Positions 47,690-58,965 of a DNA stretch of 64,000 nt are shown piece by piece (within the stretch, counting starts at the first letter, position 1; each line of letters starts with the position of its first letter). This stretch comes from Cynocephalus volans (taxonomy: Eukaryota; Chordata; Mammalia; Dermoptera; Cynocephalidae): positions 50,133,095 through 50,197,094 of the forward strand of contig NC_084464.1 in assembly GCF_027409185.1 (NCBI RefSeq), read 5' to 3'. The position numbers were made by a program, and so were the translations under genes. Under the pieces are notes generated by a model. That model saw only the letters and a list, made by a program, of their open reading frames with translations, was not told the DNA's origin and did no database searches.

Positions 47690-47905
47690 ATAGTTGATAT
47701 GTGACTAAGATTTGATATTTGAGCACTTACTAGGATGGGCACTGATTGAAGTAATTTAAATCACTTAGCTCACTGAATCTTTACACCTATAAAGTAGATT
47801 CAATCACCCCATTTTACAGATGAGGAAACAGAGGCACTTGCCCAAGGTCTCACAGCTAGTCAGTGGTAGAGCTGGGACATGAACCCAGGCAGTGTGGCTC
47901 TTGAC
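47690..47905 (-). repeat. MIR element
   Basis: CATTTTACAGATGAGGAAAC, GCCCAAGGTCTCACAGCTAG and GAGCTGGGACATGAACCCAG, antisense MIR with most of its length kept. Confidence 0.9.
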
Positions 47906-47944
47906 CATGGCACCGTCTACAGATGGGGTGGGGGAATGCAGAGG

Positions 47945-48095
47945 CTCTCTAGAATGTAAGCCCCATGAGGGCAGGGACTTTCACGTGTTTTCTTTTCAAC
48001 TGCTGTACTCCCAGAACCTAGACACTGCCTGGCACATAATAACTGCTCAACATATGTTTGTTAGATGAGTGAATAAATGAATCTGAATGAATGAG
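47945..48095 (+). repeat. L2-type 3' end
   Basis: AATGTAAGCCCCATGAGGGC, AGGGACTTTCACGTG, CACTGCCTGGCACATAATAA and GAGTGAATAAATGAATCTG match the L2 3' terminus. Confidence 0.75.
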
Positions 48096-48709
48096 GATAT
48101 ATTCTCTGGCCTCAACTAACTTATCCTCTAGTGCCCCTCAATCTCCAACACCTGCCAGCATTGTTCTGCAGTTGGGTTTAACTAAATCCACCAGCAACAA
48201 AGTGGAAGCCTTTATCCAGCAAGAGGGTAGGAAGGACTGGCCCAGACCCAGGCAAGGGCAAGACTTGCAGGGGCTGCTGAAGCCATCGGACTCCAACTGG
48301 CCTCCAGGGCTGAGAGAAGAGAGGGCAGGGGGCCAGGAATTAGGCCAGGGCGAGGTGAGGGAGACAGAAGAGCCCAAAAGAAGGTGTTCAAGATGGCAGA
48401 GCGAGCAGTAGTGGGGCCTGGAGAGGTCCCGGAGTGGCTGGGGTTGTCCTTCCTGCAGGAAGGGAGGCCTGTCACCTCCGGAAACTCTCCACAAGGGCTG
48501 GATGTGCTAGGGTGGGAAAAGGAATATACTAGTCAGCATGGACTGAAACCCTTGCTACCAGCTGGGCACTTTTCTCACTGAATCCCTACAAGGCCCTCTT
48601 CTCTGGAGACGCTCAGTCAGTCCCATTTACAGCAAGGCCACTACAGCTCAGCTCTAGGAAGAGACAGACAGGGCCATCTCTCAAACGCAGACCCGAGCTC
48701 ATAGAAACG
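48096..48709. other. KCNK5 intron 1, unique-looking stretch
   Basis: No feature recognised beyond chance open frames (118 codons on the minus strand, 48138-48494). Confidence 0.45.
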
Positions 48710-48893
48710 GTGGGACACACCTAGGTTTGAATCAGAGCGTCCTCTGCATTGCTAGCAGCAAGTCTCTGCGTAAATAATTTGGCCTTTAAGCCTCAGTTTC
48801 CCAATCTGCCAAAAATAACACCTACTGAGAACATATGAAAAGCACCTAGGACATAGTAAGCACTGGATAAATGTATCTCCAGTCAGTATTATG
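48710..48893 (+). repeat. MIR element
   Basis: AAGCCTCAGTTTCCCAATCT, AAAAATAACACCTACTGAG and AGCACCTAGGACATAGTAAG, sense MIR. Confidence 0.85.
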
Positions 48894-50107
48894 ATTTGTA
48901 CGTGTGTCAGTCAGGAAATCAGATCCTGTGGTGATCTGAGACCCAGGAGCAAAGATCCCCTGCTCCCAAGGCTAAACCAAAGGGACTAAGATGCCCTGGA
49001 CAAGGGTAGAGAAGGGCTAGGGGTTTACAGCACTGCATGAGAACAGGAGACACTGTCCCCAACCTTCCTCATACCTGCCACCTCTTCCCATCTCTCCGTT
49101 TTATTTAACAGAGAAAACTACCGATTCTCACTCAGTCTGATCAACTGGCTTCCTCAGGCCACACGGGGGAAGGGACGGGGCTCTGTGGCTCCACAGGTGT
49201 CCCCTGGCTGCCTGACAGTTGGGAGTCAGGGGCAGGGGGAAACAGAGGCACACCCATGATATCCCACCCCATCCCTCAGAAGGCCCATCACTCCTTACCT
49301 CTGCCCCCCGAGGCTCCCAGCCACCTGACCAGTTTCCCATCCAGCCAAGCAGGTGGAGCAGGCTGCTGAGGGAAGCAGTGCCACCGCTGCCCGCCCCCCA
49401 CTCTGAGGTGAGGCTGAGGCCAGGGGCACATAGATGGTTGCTTCTCTGAACTCAGGTCCCAACTCCCCTCCCAGTTGCCCCCAGCTTCGCAATGCAGCAA
49501 AATGCCCACCTGCCCAGTGTCCGCCGAACCGTGCTCTTCCTGTGTGTCCCTCTGGTCTCTAATAAGGAACCCCCTTCCATAGGGAGCCAAGAATGGGGTC
49601 GAGCCCCCACAGGGAGTGGGGGAGTCTCAGCAGGACAGGTAGCAGGAGAATGGTAAACCTATCACTGGCACTTTTCAGGCAGATATTTGCCATTTGGGCT
49701 AGTACAATGATTTTCAAAATTTTTAAAGCCACAAACCTAGGAACTGAGAGAGGGAGGATGGGAGGGAGCTTATGTGCTGGGAATCGCCCTCATCTGCCAC
49801 AGCCCAGGTTGAGAAGGCGGAGTGGGGAGAAAGAGGCTACAGGGTCCTGCTGTCTGCCCCACTGACAGGCAGACCTCAGGGGGACAGTCAGCGCATCACA
49901 AGGGTCTTGGAGAGAAAGTGTGCACCTGTTAACTCTCCTATTCCCACGACAAATTGGAGAATTGAAAACTCCATTAGCTAAAGCCTTTAGTTATAGTCAC
50001 TCCCTTTCATTCTTTATCCCAGACTGATGCAACTTTTCAAACTATTTCCTTAAGGTTAATAGGGGGTCGGGGGAGGGGTGTTGGGATTGTTTGCAGACAA
50101 GGAAACT

Positions 50108-50737
50108 GAGGTTAGATACCACATAGCCATGCAGGCAATGGTGAGGTTAGATACCACATAGCCATGCAGGCAATGGTGAGGTTAGATACCACATAGCCAT
50201 GCAGGCAGTGGTGAGGTTAGATACCACATAGCCATGCAGGCAATGGTGAGGTTAGATACCACATAGTCGTGCAGGCAATGGTGAGGTTAGATACCACATA
50301 GCCGTGCAGGCAATGGTGAGGTTAGATACCACATAGCCGTGCAGGCAATGGTGAGGTTAGATACCACATAGCCGTGCAGGCAATGGTGAGGTTAGATACC
50401 ACATAGTCGTGCAGGCAGTGGTGAGGTTAGATACCACATAGCCGTGCAGGCAATGGTGAGGTTAGATACCACATAGTCGTGCAGGCAGTGGTGAGGTTAG
50501 ATACCACATAGTCGTGCAGGCAGTGGTGAGGTTAGATACCACATAGTCGTGCAGGCAGTGGTGAGGTTAGATACCACATAGCCATGCAGGCAATGGTGAG
50601 GTTAGATACCACATAGTCGTGCAGGCAATGGTGAGGTTAGATACCACATAGCCATGCAGGCAATGGTGAGGTTAGATACCACATAGCCGTGCAGGCAGTG
50701 GTGAGGTTAGATACCACATAGTCGTGCAGGCAGTGGT
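50108..50737 (+). repeat. 35-bp minisatellite, exactly 18 copies
   Basis: 630 bp made of 18 units of exactly 35 bp (GAGGTTAGATACCACATAG followed by a variable CCATGCAGGCAATGGT half), with no indel. Variation is confined to three positions: CCAT/CCGT/TCGT and CAATGG/CAGTGG. The left end grows out of an antisense MIR core (AAGGAAACTGAGG) and the right end runs into a hAT-like element, so the unit straddles an old repeat junction. Confidence 0.98.
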
Positions 50738-50885
50738 TCGCAGCCCAAGCTGCGCTGTCCAGTGGAATCACTTCAGAGTTTAAATAAATACCGTGCCTGG
50801 GCCCCACCCAGAGATATTCTGTTGACTTGGACATGGCTTTTAAAAAGTTCCAGAGGTGACTCTAACATGCATCAGTGCCCTAGTG
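50738..50885 (+). repeat. hAT-Charlie-type fragment
   Basis: TGCCTGGGCCCCACCCAGAG and TTTTAAAAAGTTCCAGAGGT then GACTCTAACATGCATCAG fit MER5/MER58-like elements. Confidence 0.6.
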
Positions 50886-52009
50886 GGAGGTGATGGGGGG
50901 CTGAGAAGGTGGGGTGCTGGACTCAGGCCTTCCACCTTCCTGCCTAAGGAGGGAGAATGCAGGGCAGGGAGAAGGAATCCGTGGTATTTCCATGACCACC
51001 CTTTCACTCCAGCCTAGGTGAACAGGGTGTGGTTCGCAGGGCAGCTGTAGTTATGAGCAAGGTATTGGCGAGGGCCCATTGGTGCCACCCTGATACCTGC
51101 ACCAGCTGCGGGCCCATCTCACTGAGCTCTGTCTCCACAGTGAAGGAGCGGGTGTCTGGGGGCAGATGCTGGGACTGGAGGGGGCAGGGCCACACCAAGC
51201 TTGTCCTAAGACTAACACTGGGCTGTTGCAAAGTGGACTGTGTTTGTTGACTTCTTTTTTACTTAAGTGCATTTCCAGATTTGCTCCAATGTTTACATGG
51301 AATATTTAGTCATGTTTTTAGAAGAAAGATGGAAGGACAAATAAGTTGTTGGAGACTTTGGTTGCTGGGATGTAAACATAGCGTCTGAAGACCAGGTTCA
51401 GCTCAGCTCTACCAGACCTGGAGAGTCTCCAAGAACTTTGATCTCTCTGCCTACATCCTCCATAAAGGAGGAGGCTTGACTATGACTACCTGGGGAGGGA
51501 AGGGGCGTGGAGGGGCAGGTAACACCTCCCTAAAATTCATTTTCTTCTTCCCAGAAATCCTAGGCCCAGCCTGGCACCTTCCCACACCCACCCCATCCAC
51601 AACCCATTCAAGAATATACATTTTCAGGACTCAGCTCACTGGCCATCAGGCCCAGCTCCCTCAGAGCCCCCAGCAAGTCAGGTTCCCGTGTCAGGAGCTC
51701 TGTCCCCTGGCTCACCCTGCTCAGGCTTCAGAGGGGGCCTCACTGCCTACACTCTGCTTTGGTAACATGCCCAGTGTCCGGCCTGCTGTTTGTGGCCAAG
51801 GGGAAGCAGCCAGCCTGAGCATGCCCCACGGTGTCACAGGCAGGGCTGTGGGCATGACACTCCCCCATCCTCTCGCACGCCCATGGTGGCCTTGCACTGT
51901 CAGTCACACCTAGATTAACCCCAAGCCCCAGAGACGGACAATCCCATTAGGCAGGGTGGAAAGTGGTTCACCACCCCCACCCTGGTTGAACACTTCAGAG
52001 GTCACTACA

Positions 52010-52200
52010 CTGTTGCTTCTAAACCTGGACAACGCACTGTGATCATCTAGGGGAGCTTGGACAAATACTCCTGCCTGGGTCCTACCATCAGAGATCCAAA
52101 CAGAAATAGTCTGGGGCCTGAACTGGGAACGAGGATGCTTAAAAGCTCTCGCAGGTGATTCCAATATTATACTCAGCCAAGTTTCAAAACCAGTGCCCTA
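52010..52200 (+). repeat. hAT-Charlie-type fragment
   Basis: ACTGTGATCATCTAGGGGAG, CTGCCTGGGTCCTACCATCA and AGGTGATTCCAATATTATAC, with a degenerate inverted end near 52195. Confidence 0.6.
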
Positions 52201-53479
52201 GACCCAAACTGCCCTCCCTACTTGTTAGGGACTGAGTCCAGCCCACCCCTAGAGTCAGCACTGGGCAGGCTGTCCTCTTGTCCACCTTTGGGCTTCCCCT
52301 GCCGGCCCTCGTGGGCCATCTCTCAGCAGCCTCCCAGAGGAGACACTAGGTCTCACACTCACGGGGCAAGCCTGTACCAGATGGGAGCAGGTTTTCAGCA
52401 GAATCCTCTGGGTTTCCGACTTTCACAGGCCTGGGAGCCCTGTCCTCACTCAGGAGGGACAAAGAAAACAAGGCGGGTGACCCTGCCCCCATTGTTCTCA
52501 GGCTGGGACGGTAATCCCCCTGGCAGCCGGGCAACCCTCCTGTGAGAGCCGAGTACAGGACATATCTTTGCAGGGACTGGCTGACCTAGGAGGGGCTGCA
52601 GGTTTGGCTAAGCAAACAGTGAAGGGCCAGTGAGGTCTGAGCTCAGGATGGGACATCAGGAAATACTCTCAGGCATGTGGAAGCCTGAGCTGATGAGTTA
52701 CACTGGAAATCCCTGTGTGCACGGACACAGGGGACCTCGATGGTTGCCTGCCTGAGAATTGGCCCTCAGGAATAGGAAAGAGCCCCCATGCTCCCAAACA
52801 CACATATCAGGTGACACTCTGGATCCATGTTCTCAAAATCCACCCCTGCTTCAGCTTCTTAAGGACTGAGGGAAGGCGGGATGTCCAGTGAGGCTTGAAT
52901 GACAAGAGCAACATCCCTAATCCACCTGCAGCTTCACAACCACTGCCCTGCCGTGGGGTGGCTGTGGCCTGGGTCCATGGTTCATGGTCCTGTACTGGTG
53001 TCTATGCCCTATCTGGGATGCTGTGGCCTGGATTTGTGATCTGACCCCTTCCCTGCCCCGAGGATCCAAATCCCAGGGATGTCTGACATCTCTCTGCCCC
53101 ATGTGATGTCAAGAGGCATCTCCCAACGAGCGGGTCAACAGCGTGAGGAAGGGCAGAAAATGGTTGGGGCCGGGGCCCCTTGCGCCTGCGGAGTCAGGCA
53201 GAGCAGCCTCCTGTCCTTCCCCCATAAGGGTGTGGGTCACTAGGGAGCGAGAGGCCTGCCTTCCAGGGTGGGCCACGGAGCTCTGAGGAGAGGCCACTGC
53301 GTGGGATTCGGCCCTTGGTGTGTTGTCCTTCCCAGGCAAGCTGGCAACCCTCTCTGGCCTCATCACTCCTGCGTGACGAGGTTGATGGAGCCCGAGTCAA
53401 CATCTCCCCCCACCAGACCCCCACATTCATCAAGCACCTCCCACACCCATAACTCCTCTGCCACAATTTCATTCAACCT

Positions 53480-53625
53480 TTGGTGAAGCCAGGAAAAATG
53501 GATATTACTATTCCCATTTTGTAGATGAGGAATCTACAGAGAAAGCTAGTGACCTGGTTTAGCCACTCAGCCAGTAAGTGACAAGGCACAGAGTAGGACC
53601 TGCCAGAGGTCCCTAACTCTCGGTT
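53480..53625 (-). repeat. MIR fragment
   Basis: CATTTTGTAGATGAGGAATC, TTAGCCACTCAGCCAGTAAG, antisense MIR. Confidence 0.75.
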
Positions 53626-54499
53626 AAGGCCCTTTCCATGGAACAACCAGACCGTCCATCCCCCATCCTGGCGCTGGGCTGAGAAAAGCCAACCGCAGCT
53701 GGGCAGGGAAGGTGCCAGGGCACACGGGTGACATGGAGCTGTGAAGCGCTGCACAGACACACCCATAGACCTGACCTTGGCTCTGCTGTTTAGGGTGATC
53801 AGATGCTATGCTTCCTGCCCCACGTCCCAGAGATGTGTCTTAGTTTTCCCCTGACCTTGGGGTAGGTCGGAAGGAGAAACCAGGGGAGTCACCAGCCACT
53901 CCAGGTTTCTAAAAACCACCCTCGGAGCAGCCACAAAAGAGGTCAGGGAACTGCTAAGTCGCTGTGTCCCTTCCCAGGCTGATGGCCTGTAGAGCTCTGG
54001 CTCACCGGCAGCCTGGCTGCCCACTGCATGCCAGCGTGCTTCCTGTCCTCCCCAGCCCAGTTCTGTACTGGACACACAAGCTGGGATGGCCAATCCACTT
54101 CAAAATCACCAGCGTCAAGTTTAGGACCCTCCGTGAGCAGCATGAGCACAGAGGGGAAAGGCCAGGGCTTCGGACGCTGGGGTCAGGACCTAACAGGTCA
54201 CCTGGTCATGTCCTGTCACCTCTCTGAGCTTAGCTTTTGTATCTGGAAAATCAGGGTACCATGACTTCAACAGGTTGGGGTTCCAATTATGAGAAAACGA
54301 TGTATGGCTTGATGCTGGGCACACAGGGAACGTTCCAGAAATGAGCACCAGGAAGAGAAATGAATGTGGCTATTGTGGCTTCACATGTAGAACAAGGGGT
54401 CTGGGGGACAGCTCTGTTCTGTGGGTTTTAACCCACTGTACATGGCCTCCAGAGCTGGAGGAGAGCGGGGCCAGTTGTTGGGGGCAATGCCCCACTTCC

Positions 54500-54835
54500 G
54501 CCTGCCACCACTTGGAAGATCAGGGCTGGGACAGTCCTCTCTCAGCAGTGCTCTGCTCCCTGTGCCTCTACAGGGGCCTTCCCATGGCTCACTCTCACTT
54601 CAGTCAGGTCTCACCTCAAACATCTCCTTCTCAGAGGCCCCCACATCTAAAACAGTAAACACCTGTGCCCCTCCAGCCCTCACTGCTACCTGACATCCTG
54701 TTAGGGATCTGTTTATCCAGCCTGTTTATCTCCCCAGATAGACCATGGTCTCTGAAGGCAGAAACTTCACTCATCCCTTAATCCCAGAACAGAACCTGGC
54801 ACTCGTAGGTGCTCAATATCAGCCAGATGAATGAC
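54500..54835 (+). repeat. L2-type LINE 3' end
   Basis: CAGTCAGGTCTCACCTCAAA, CATCTCCTTCTCAGAGGCCC and CTGGCACTCGTAGGTGCTCA follow the L2 3' UTR order. Confidence 0.75.
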
Positions 54836-56984
54836 GGAGTCTCCAAGATGCATGCCTTCAGGGGTACAAGGGTGGGTGCTGGTGTTGTATCTTATGTGGG
54901 CTCTAGCTCTGCTGGATGAGGCGGGAGCCCTGACAGGTGCAGGACCAGCACAGGTTCATGACTGTTCCCAGGCCCTACTGCCTTTTCCCCACCCTGCCCA
55001 TCTGCAAGGCCAAAGCCCCCAGCAGTCCCAGCACTGGTGAATCAGCTCCCTTCAGACTTTGAAACCATCTGGATTCCACAGCCAGGAGGCAGGCAGGTAC
55101 GGCTGGGTGGGAGGGCCACGGGATATCGAGGTATTCGAAGGCGCTGTGGCTGCAGGTCTTCCCACGCACGCCTTCCTGCTCTCCCAGCACAGGGAGCAAG
55201 GATGCTCTGATCCACGAAGCTCCTGGGCCCTGGAGGCTGCCAGTCATGTTCCCCTGGACACAGCTGCTTGCCCTGGGCCCCCTCGCAAGGGGATCTAAGG
55301 ACCAGACCCCCACTGCCAACATCCCCAGACTCCTGCCTCTCTGCTCCTGATCCCTGACACACTCATCCTTCCAGGTTATACCTGGATCCTTGAGAGGGGT
55401 TGTGGCTGACACTACCCTACCTCCTACCTCTCCAAATCCTCCAGACAACCCGGCAAACTCCCCCAACCCAGAGGCCTCCCCCTGCTCTTGCCTCCTTTCC
55501 CTGTTCTCTTTGCCTGTAGCCGGCAGCTTGGGGTAATAAGTAATTGCCCTTCCTTGAGGGCTTGGGTTCTGATGATAAGCGATTACTATACCTACCCATA
55601 TATTATAATTTGTTTAAGATGGCCCAGTGGTTAAACTGTAAACATCTTCACTAATTAAAAAAGAAAAGTCCAAAGGGGTACTGGGCGGTGGCATTAATAT
55701 TGCACTGGGGGTGGGGCAGCTGAGTTACTCTACTCCCAAGAAGTAACTTCCTGCCTGTTTATTACAAACCAACCCTTCCCACCCAAACCTGGCTCCAAAA
55801 AGCTTGTCTGAGGGGCTTGTTTTCTCATCCACCCATGCTCCAAGCATGATCTTGCCCCCATCCTTCTCCACAAAGCTCCTTGCAGGATCCTCCTGAGAGC
55901 CAACCACCTGTCACAAAATCCTTCCTTATTCTCTGACTCTAACCTAAATCCCTCCGGCTGCAGTCCAAGCCCATTTCCTTTGGTTCAGTTTCCGGCTGGA
56001 GACAGACAACAGCTGGCCTCCATCCTCTCTGGAATAAATTGTACAAAAATTACCGGCACACCAGCACAGGCATCTTGGGATGGATGGTACTCTTTGTGGG
56101 GTGGGGGAGCTTTCTGCCTCAATGGCTTCCAAATCCCAGACTCAAACCCCACTGGAAGACTGAGTCACTATTAGAGACAAGAGCCAAGACCACAACCTCA
56201 AAACCACTGGGCAAGATGCAAAGGGCATTTTGTCCTAAAATTCAGATTCCCCATACCCCAGACTCCCTGACTCAGATCTCAGACCACATCAGTTACACCA
56301 GGGGCTCTGGCTGCCAAGGTCCCCATTTGGAGATCACAGGGATGCTATACAAAGAGGATCCCAAGTAGTGTGGGAAAGGTGGGGAACCTCATATATATGG
56401 CTGGTGCCCCTCCCCCTGGACTAGTCACCACCCTTGCCATCGCTACCCAGATATGTCAGAAAGCACAGGGGCCAGCCAGACACAGCTGTCTCTGCCTTTC
56501 CTACCCTGCATGGACACTCCCCCACCCATCTTCCGTCCCCTGCCCACTGGGCCATGGGACGTGACCAGGGTTAAGAAACAGAGAGCTGTTTTGTACTGAA
56601 GGTATGGAAAATCACAGCCAGGCCCTCCTAGTGCAAAGAGGCTGGGCTGAGGTGGGGGGTGGAGTGGGGTTTGGAAAAACTTCCCCCTCCTTTAACCTGC
56701 CAGGCAACAGGAAATGGAAACTCTCCTGCCAATGCAGGAGAATCTTGACTTTGAGACACAGCCTCATTGTGAAACTCAAGAGGCAGAGGACCATGCCTTA
56801 GACACACACATTCTTTCTCTCCCTTCCAAAAGGACTGTGATTTTAAGCAACAACACTTCCCAAGCTTGTTTAACCCCCTAACACCTACCCAGGCTCTGAC
56901 AACCCCTCAGCCTTCCTAGTGGCGCGAAAGAGCATTTGATGCACAGGCCTGCGCAGCGTTGGCTACTCCCTAGCCCCACAAGTC

Positions 56985-57085
56985 ATGGCTTCAGTGTCTT
57001 CCTTTGTATAATGGGAATAATGGCACCTCCCACCAATCCTCAGGGTTATGGATCAAAAGGCTCGATGGACAGCATGAAGCCTGGT
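56985..57085 (+). repeat. MIR fragment
   Basis: CTTCAGTGTCTTCCTTTGTA then TAATGGGAATAATGGCACC, sense MIR. Confidence 0.65.
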
Positions 57086-58802
57086 GCACAGGCAACTTAG
57101 AGGTGCTCCTGATTTAGGAACTTGTAGTGTAGAAACATCCAGGGTTATTGTAGGTAGGAATGTGTTGTGTGTGGCTGGGGGAGGCTGAAAGAAGGGAAAG
57201 TAAACACCACCAGGTTTCCAAGTCACCTGAGGGTCAGGCAGGGGAGTGGGACCCATCCATTGCATTGCTGCACACTGTCCCCCAGCAGAACGCAGTTTCC
57301 AGGGAGGGTTAGCAGGGGTGGTCACTTCTCGGGCTTGTCCCGGGAGGTCCATCTACCCTCAAGTCTGCTGGAGCAGGGCCTTTTGTCCTGGGCTGCTGAG
57401 GGCTAAATAACTCACCATGTAGTGGACATCCAGGACACAGCCTGCCCTCTTCACAACCCTGGGCCCTCTCCCCATGTGTAAAATGAGGCTCCTGGTCACT
57501 TCCCAGGAAGAGTGGGGGCATGAGAGGGCAAGATGGGAGAACAAGGGGTTTTCCTCACCTCCACTCCCCCCAGACCCCTGAGCCATCCCCCTCTTTGGAG
57601 GGACAAAAGTGTAGCTGTGCCCATTTGCTACAAATTCCACATCTACCCAGGTATTGTCCCCCCTCCCCCACAATGCACAGGCAACCCAACCAACCTATAT
57701 AACCCCAAAAAATGGGACCAGAGTCATGGACAAACTGTCCTTGCTCAATGTAGCTTGAAGCAGGGTCAGCTGAATCATTAAGTACTTGCTGAGCACCAGC
57801 CATGTGCCCAGTTACCAGGAATTACACAGGAGGGGCAGGACACAGGCCTGCCGGGGATGATCTTGTAGTCCAACAAGAGACACGGGAGAGAGTTACATGA
57901 CGGTGGAAGACAGTGCAAGAAAGTAGCAGGCAAACCAGGGTTGAGGCCAGGACAGTACCTGGGGCTCACGCCATGGCCCCTTTCAAGTCCAAGCAATGGG
58001 GCATGAAGTAGGACAAGAAGCCCAAACACAGATAGGGAAACTGAGGACCAAAAACATGAACAAACTAGGACCAGAGCAATCTCTCAGGCAGACACTCCAC
58101 CCACTCTAAAAACTGTGTCTCCCGTGCCCCTACTCTCACTCTAGGGTCTTCTACCTTCCCTAGCCCAGGATCCCCACCGTGGACCCTAGAAATAACCCGG
58201 ACAACCCCTGCAAATTTTACCCCCCCCTTCTTCCATTCTTTCTGGATTTGTGGTAGGAAGATGTGTTCATGGTTCTCATCCCAAAGTGGCAGAAGTGCCC
58301 ATTAGGCTGGTAGATTCACCCAATCAGTGTACCTTATAAACCATAAGGAGCAGGATTTCCTCCCAAGGACTGGGGGGACATTGATGCTTCACTACAGAGT
58401 GGGTGGGCTGAGGGGCTGGGGTTGAAGTAGGCAATTAGAGGGAATGTGGAGACCATGAGCAGCAAGTCAGAGATCCATGAAAAAGGACTCTCTTTCTATG
58501 AACTGGTCCCACCTCAAATGGAGCCAAGGCTGAACAATCTTGAGTCTACTGGGACTGACTGGGCAAGGAAGTCACATGTTGCTGCAAGCACACTCTTTCT
58601 GTTAACTGGACCCGTGGGGGTGCCCACTTTGGCAGTGCTTGGGTAGACAGATAATTCCCTCCTGGAGATTCTCAGCACATCACCCTTCCTTACTCCAAGG
58701 TTGCCAGCTCTCCCCTCTCTCACCCCAGGGCAGGAATAAAAGTGGACGAGGCACAGGGAGAAGCCATGTATGGCATCAGAAACCCCAACAGATTCCAACC
58801 CA

Positions 58803-58965
58803 GTACTCCAGCGCTGTCCAATTGAATTCTGTGATGATGGGAATGTTCTACATCTGTGTGGCCCCATGTGGCTACAGAGCACTTGAAATGTGGCCAGTGT
58901 CTGAGGAATTAAATTTTAATTTTAGTAATCTTAACTTAAAATCAAGTAGTCACAATAAATAGTAA
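58803..58965 (+). repeat. hAT-type non-autonomous element fragment
   Basis: AGCGCTGTCCAATTGAATTC, GGGAATGTTCTACATCTGTG and GAGCACTTGAAATGTGGCCA. Same type as the element at 21795-22115. Confidence 0.65.

Noticed and set aside
50108..50737. CRISPR-like array
   Set aside because: Units are directly adjacent with no spacers, in a mammalian intron; it is a minisatellite.
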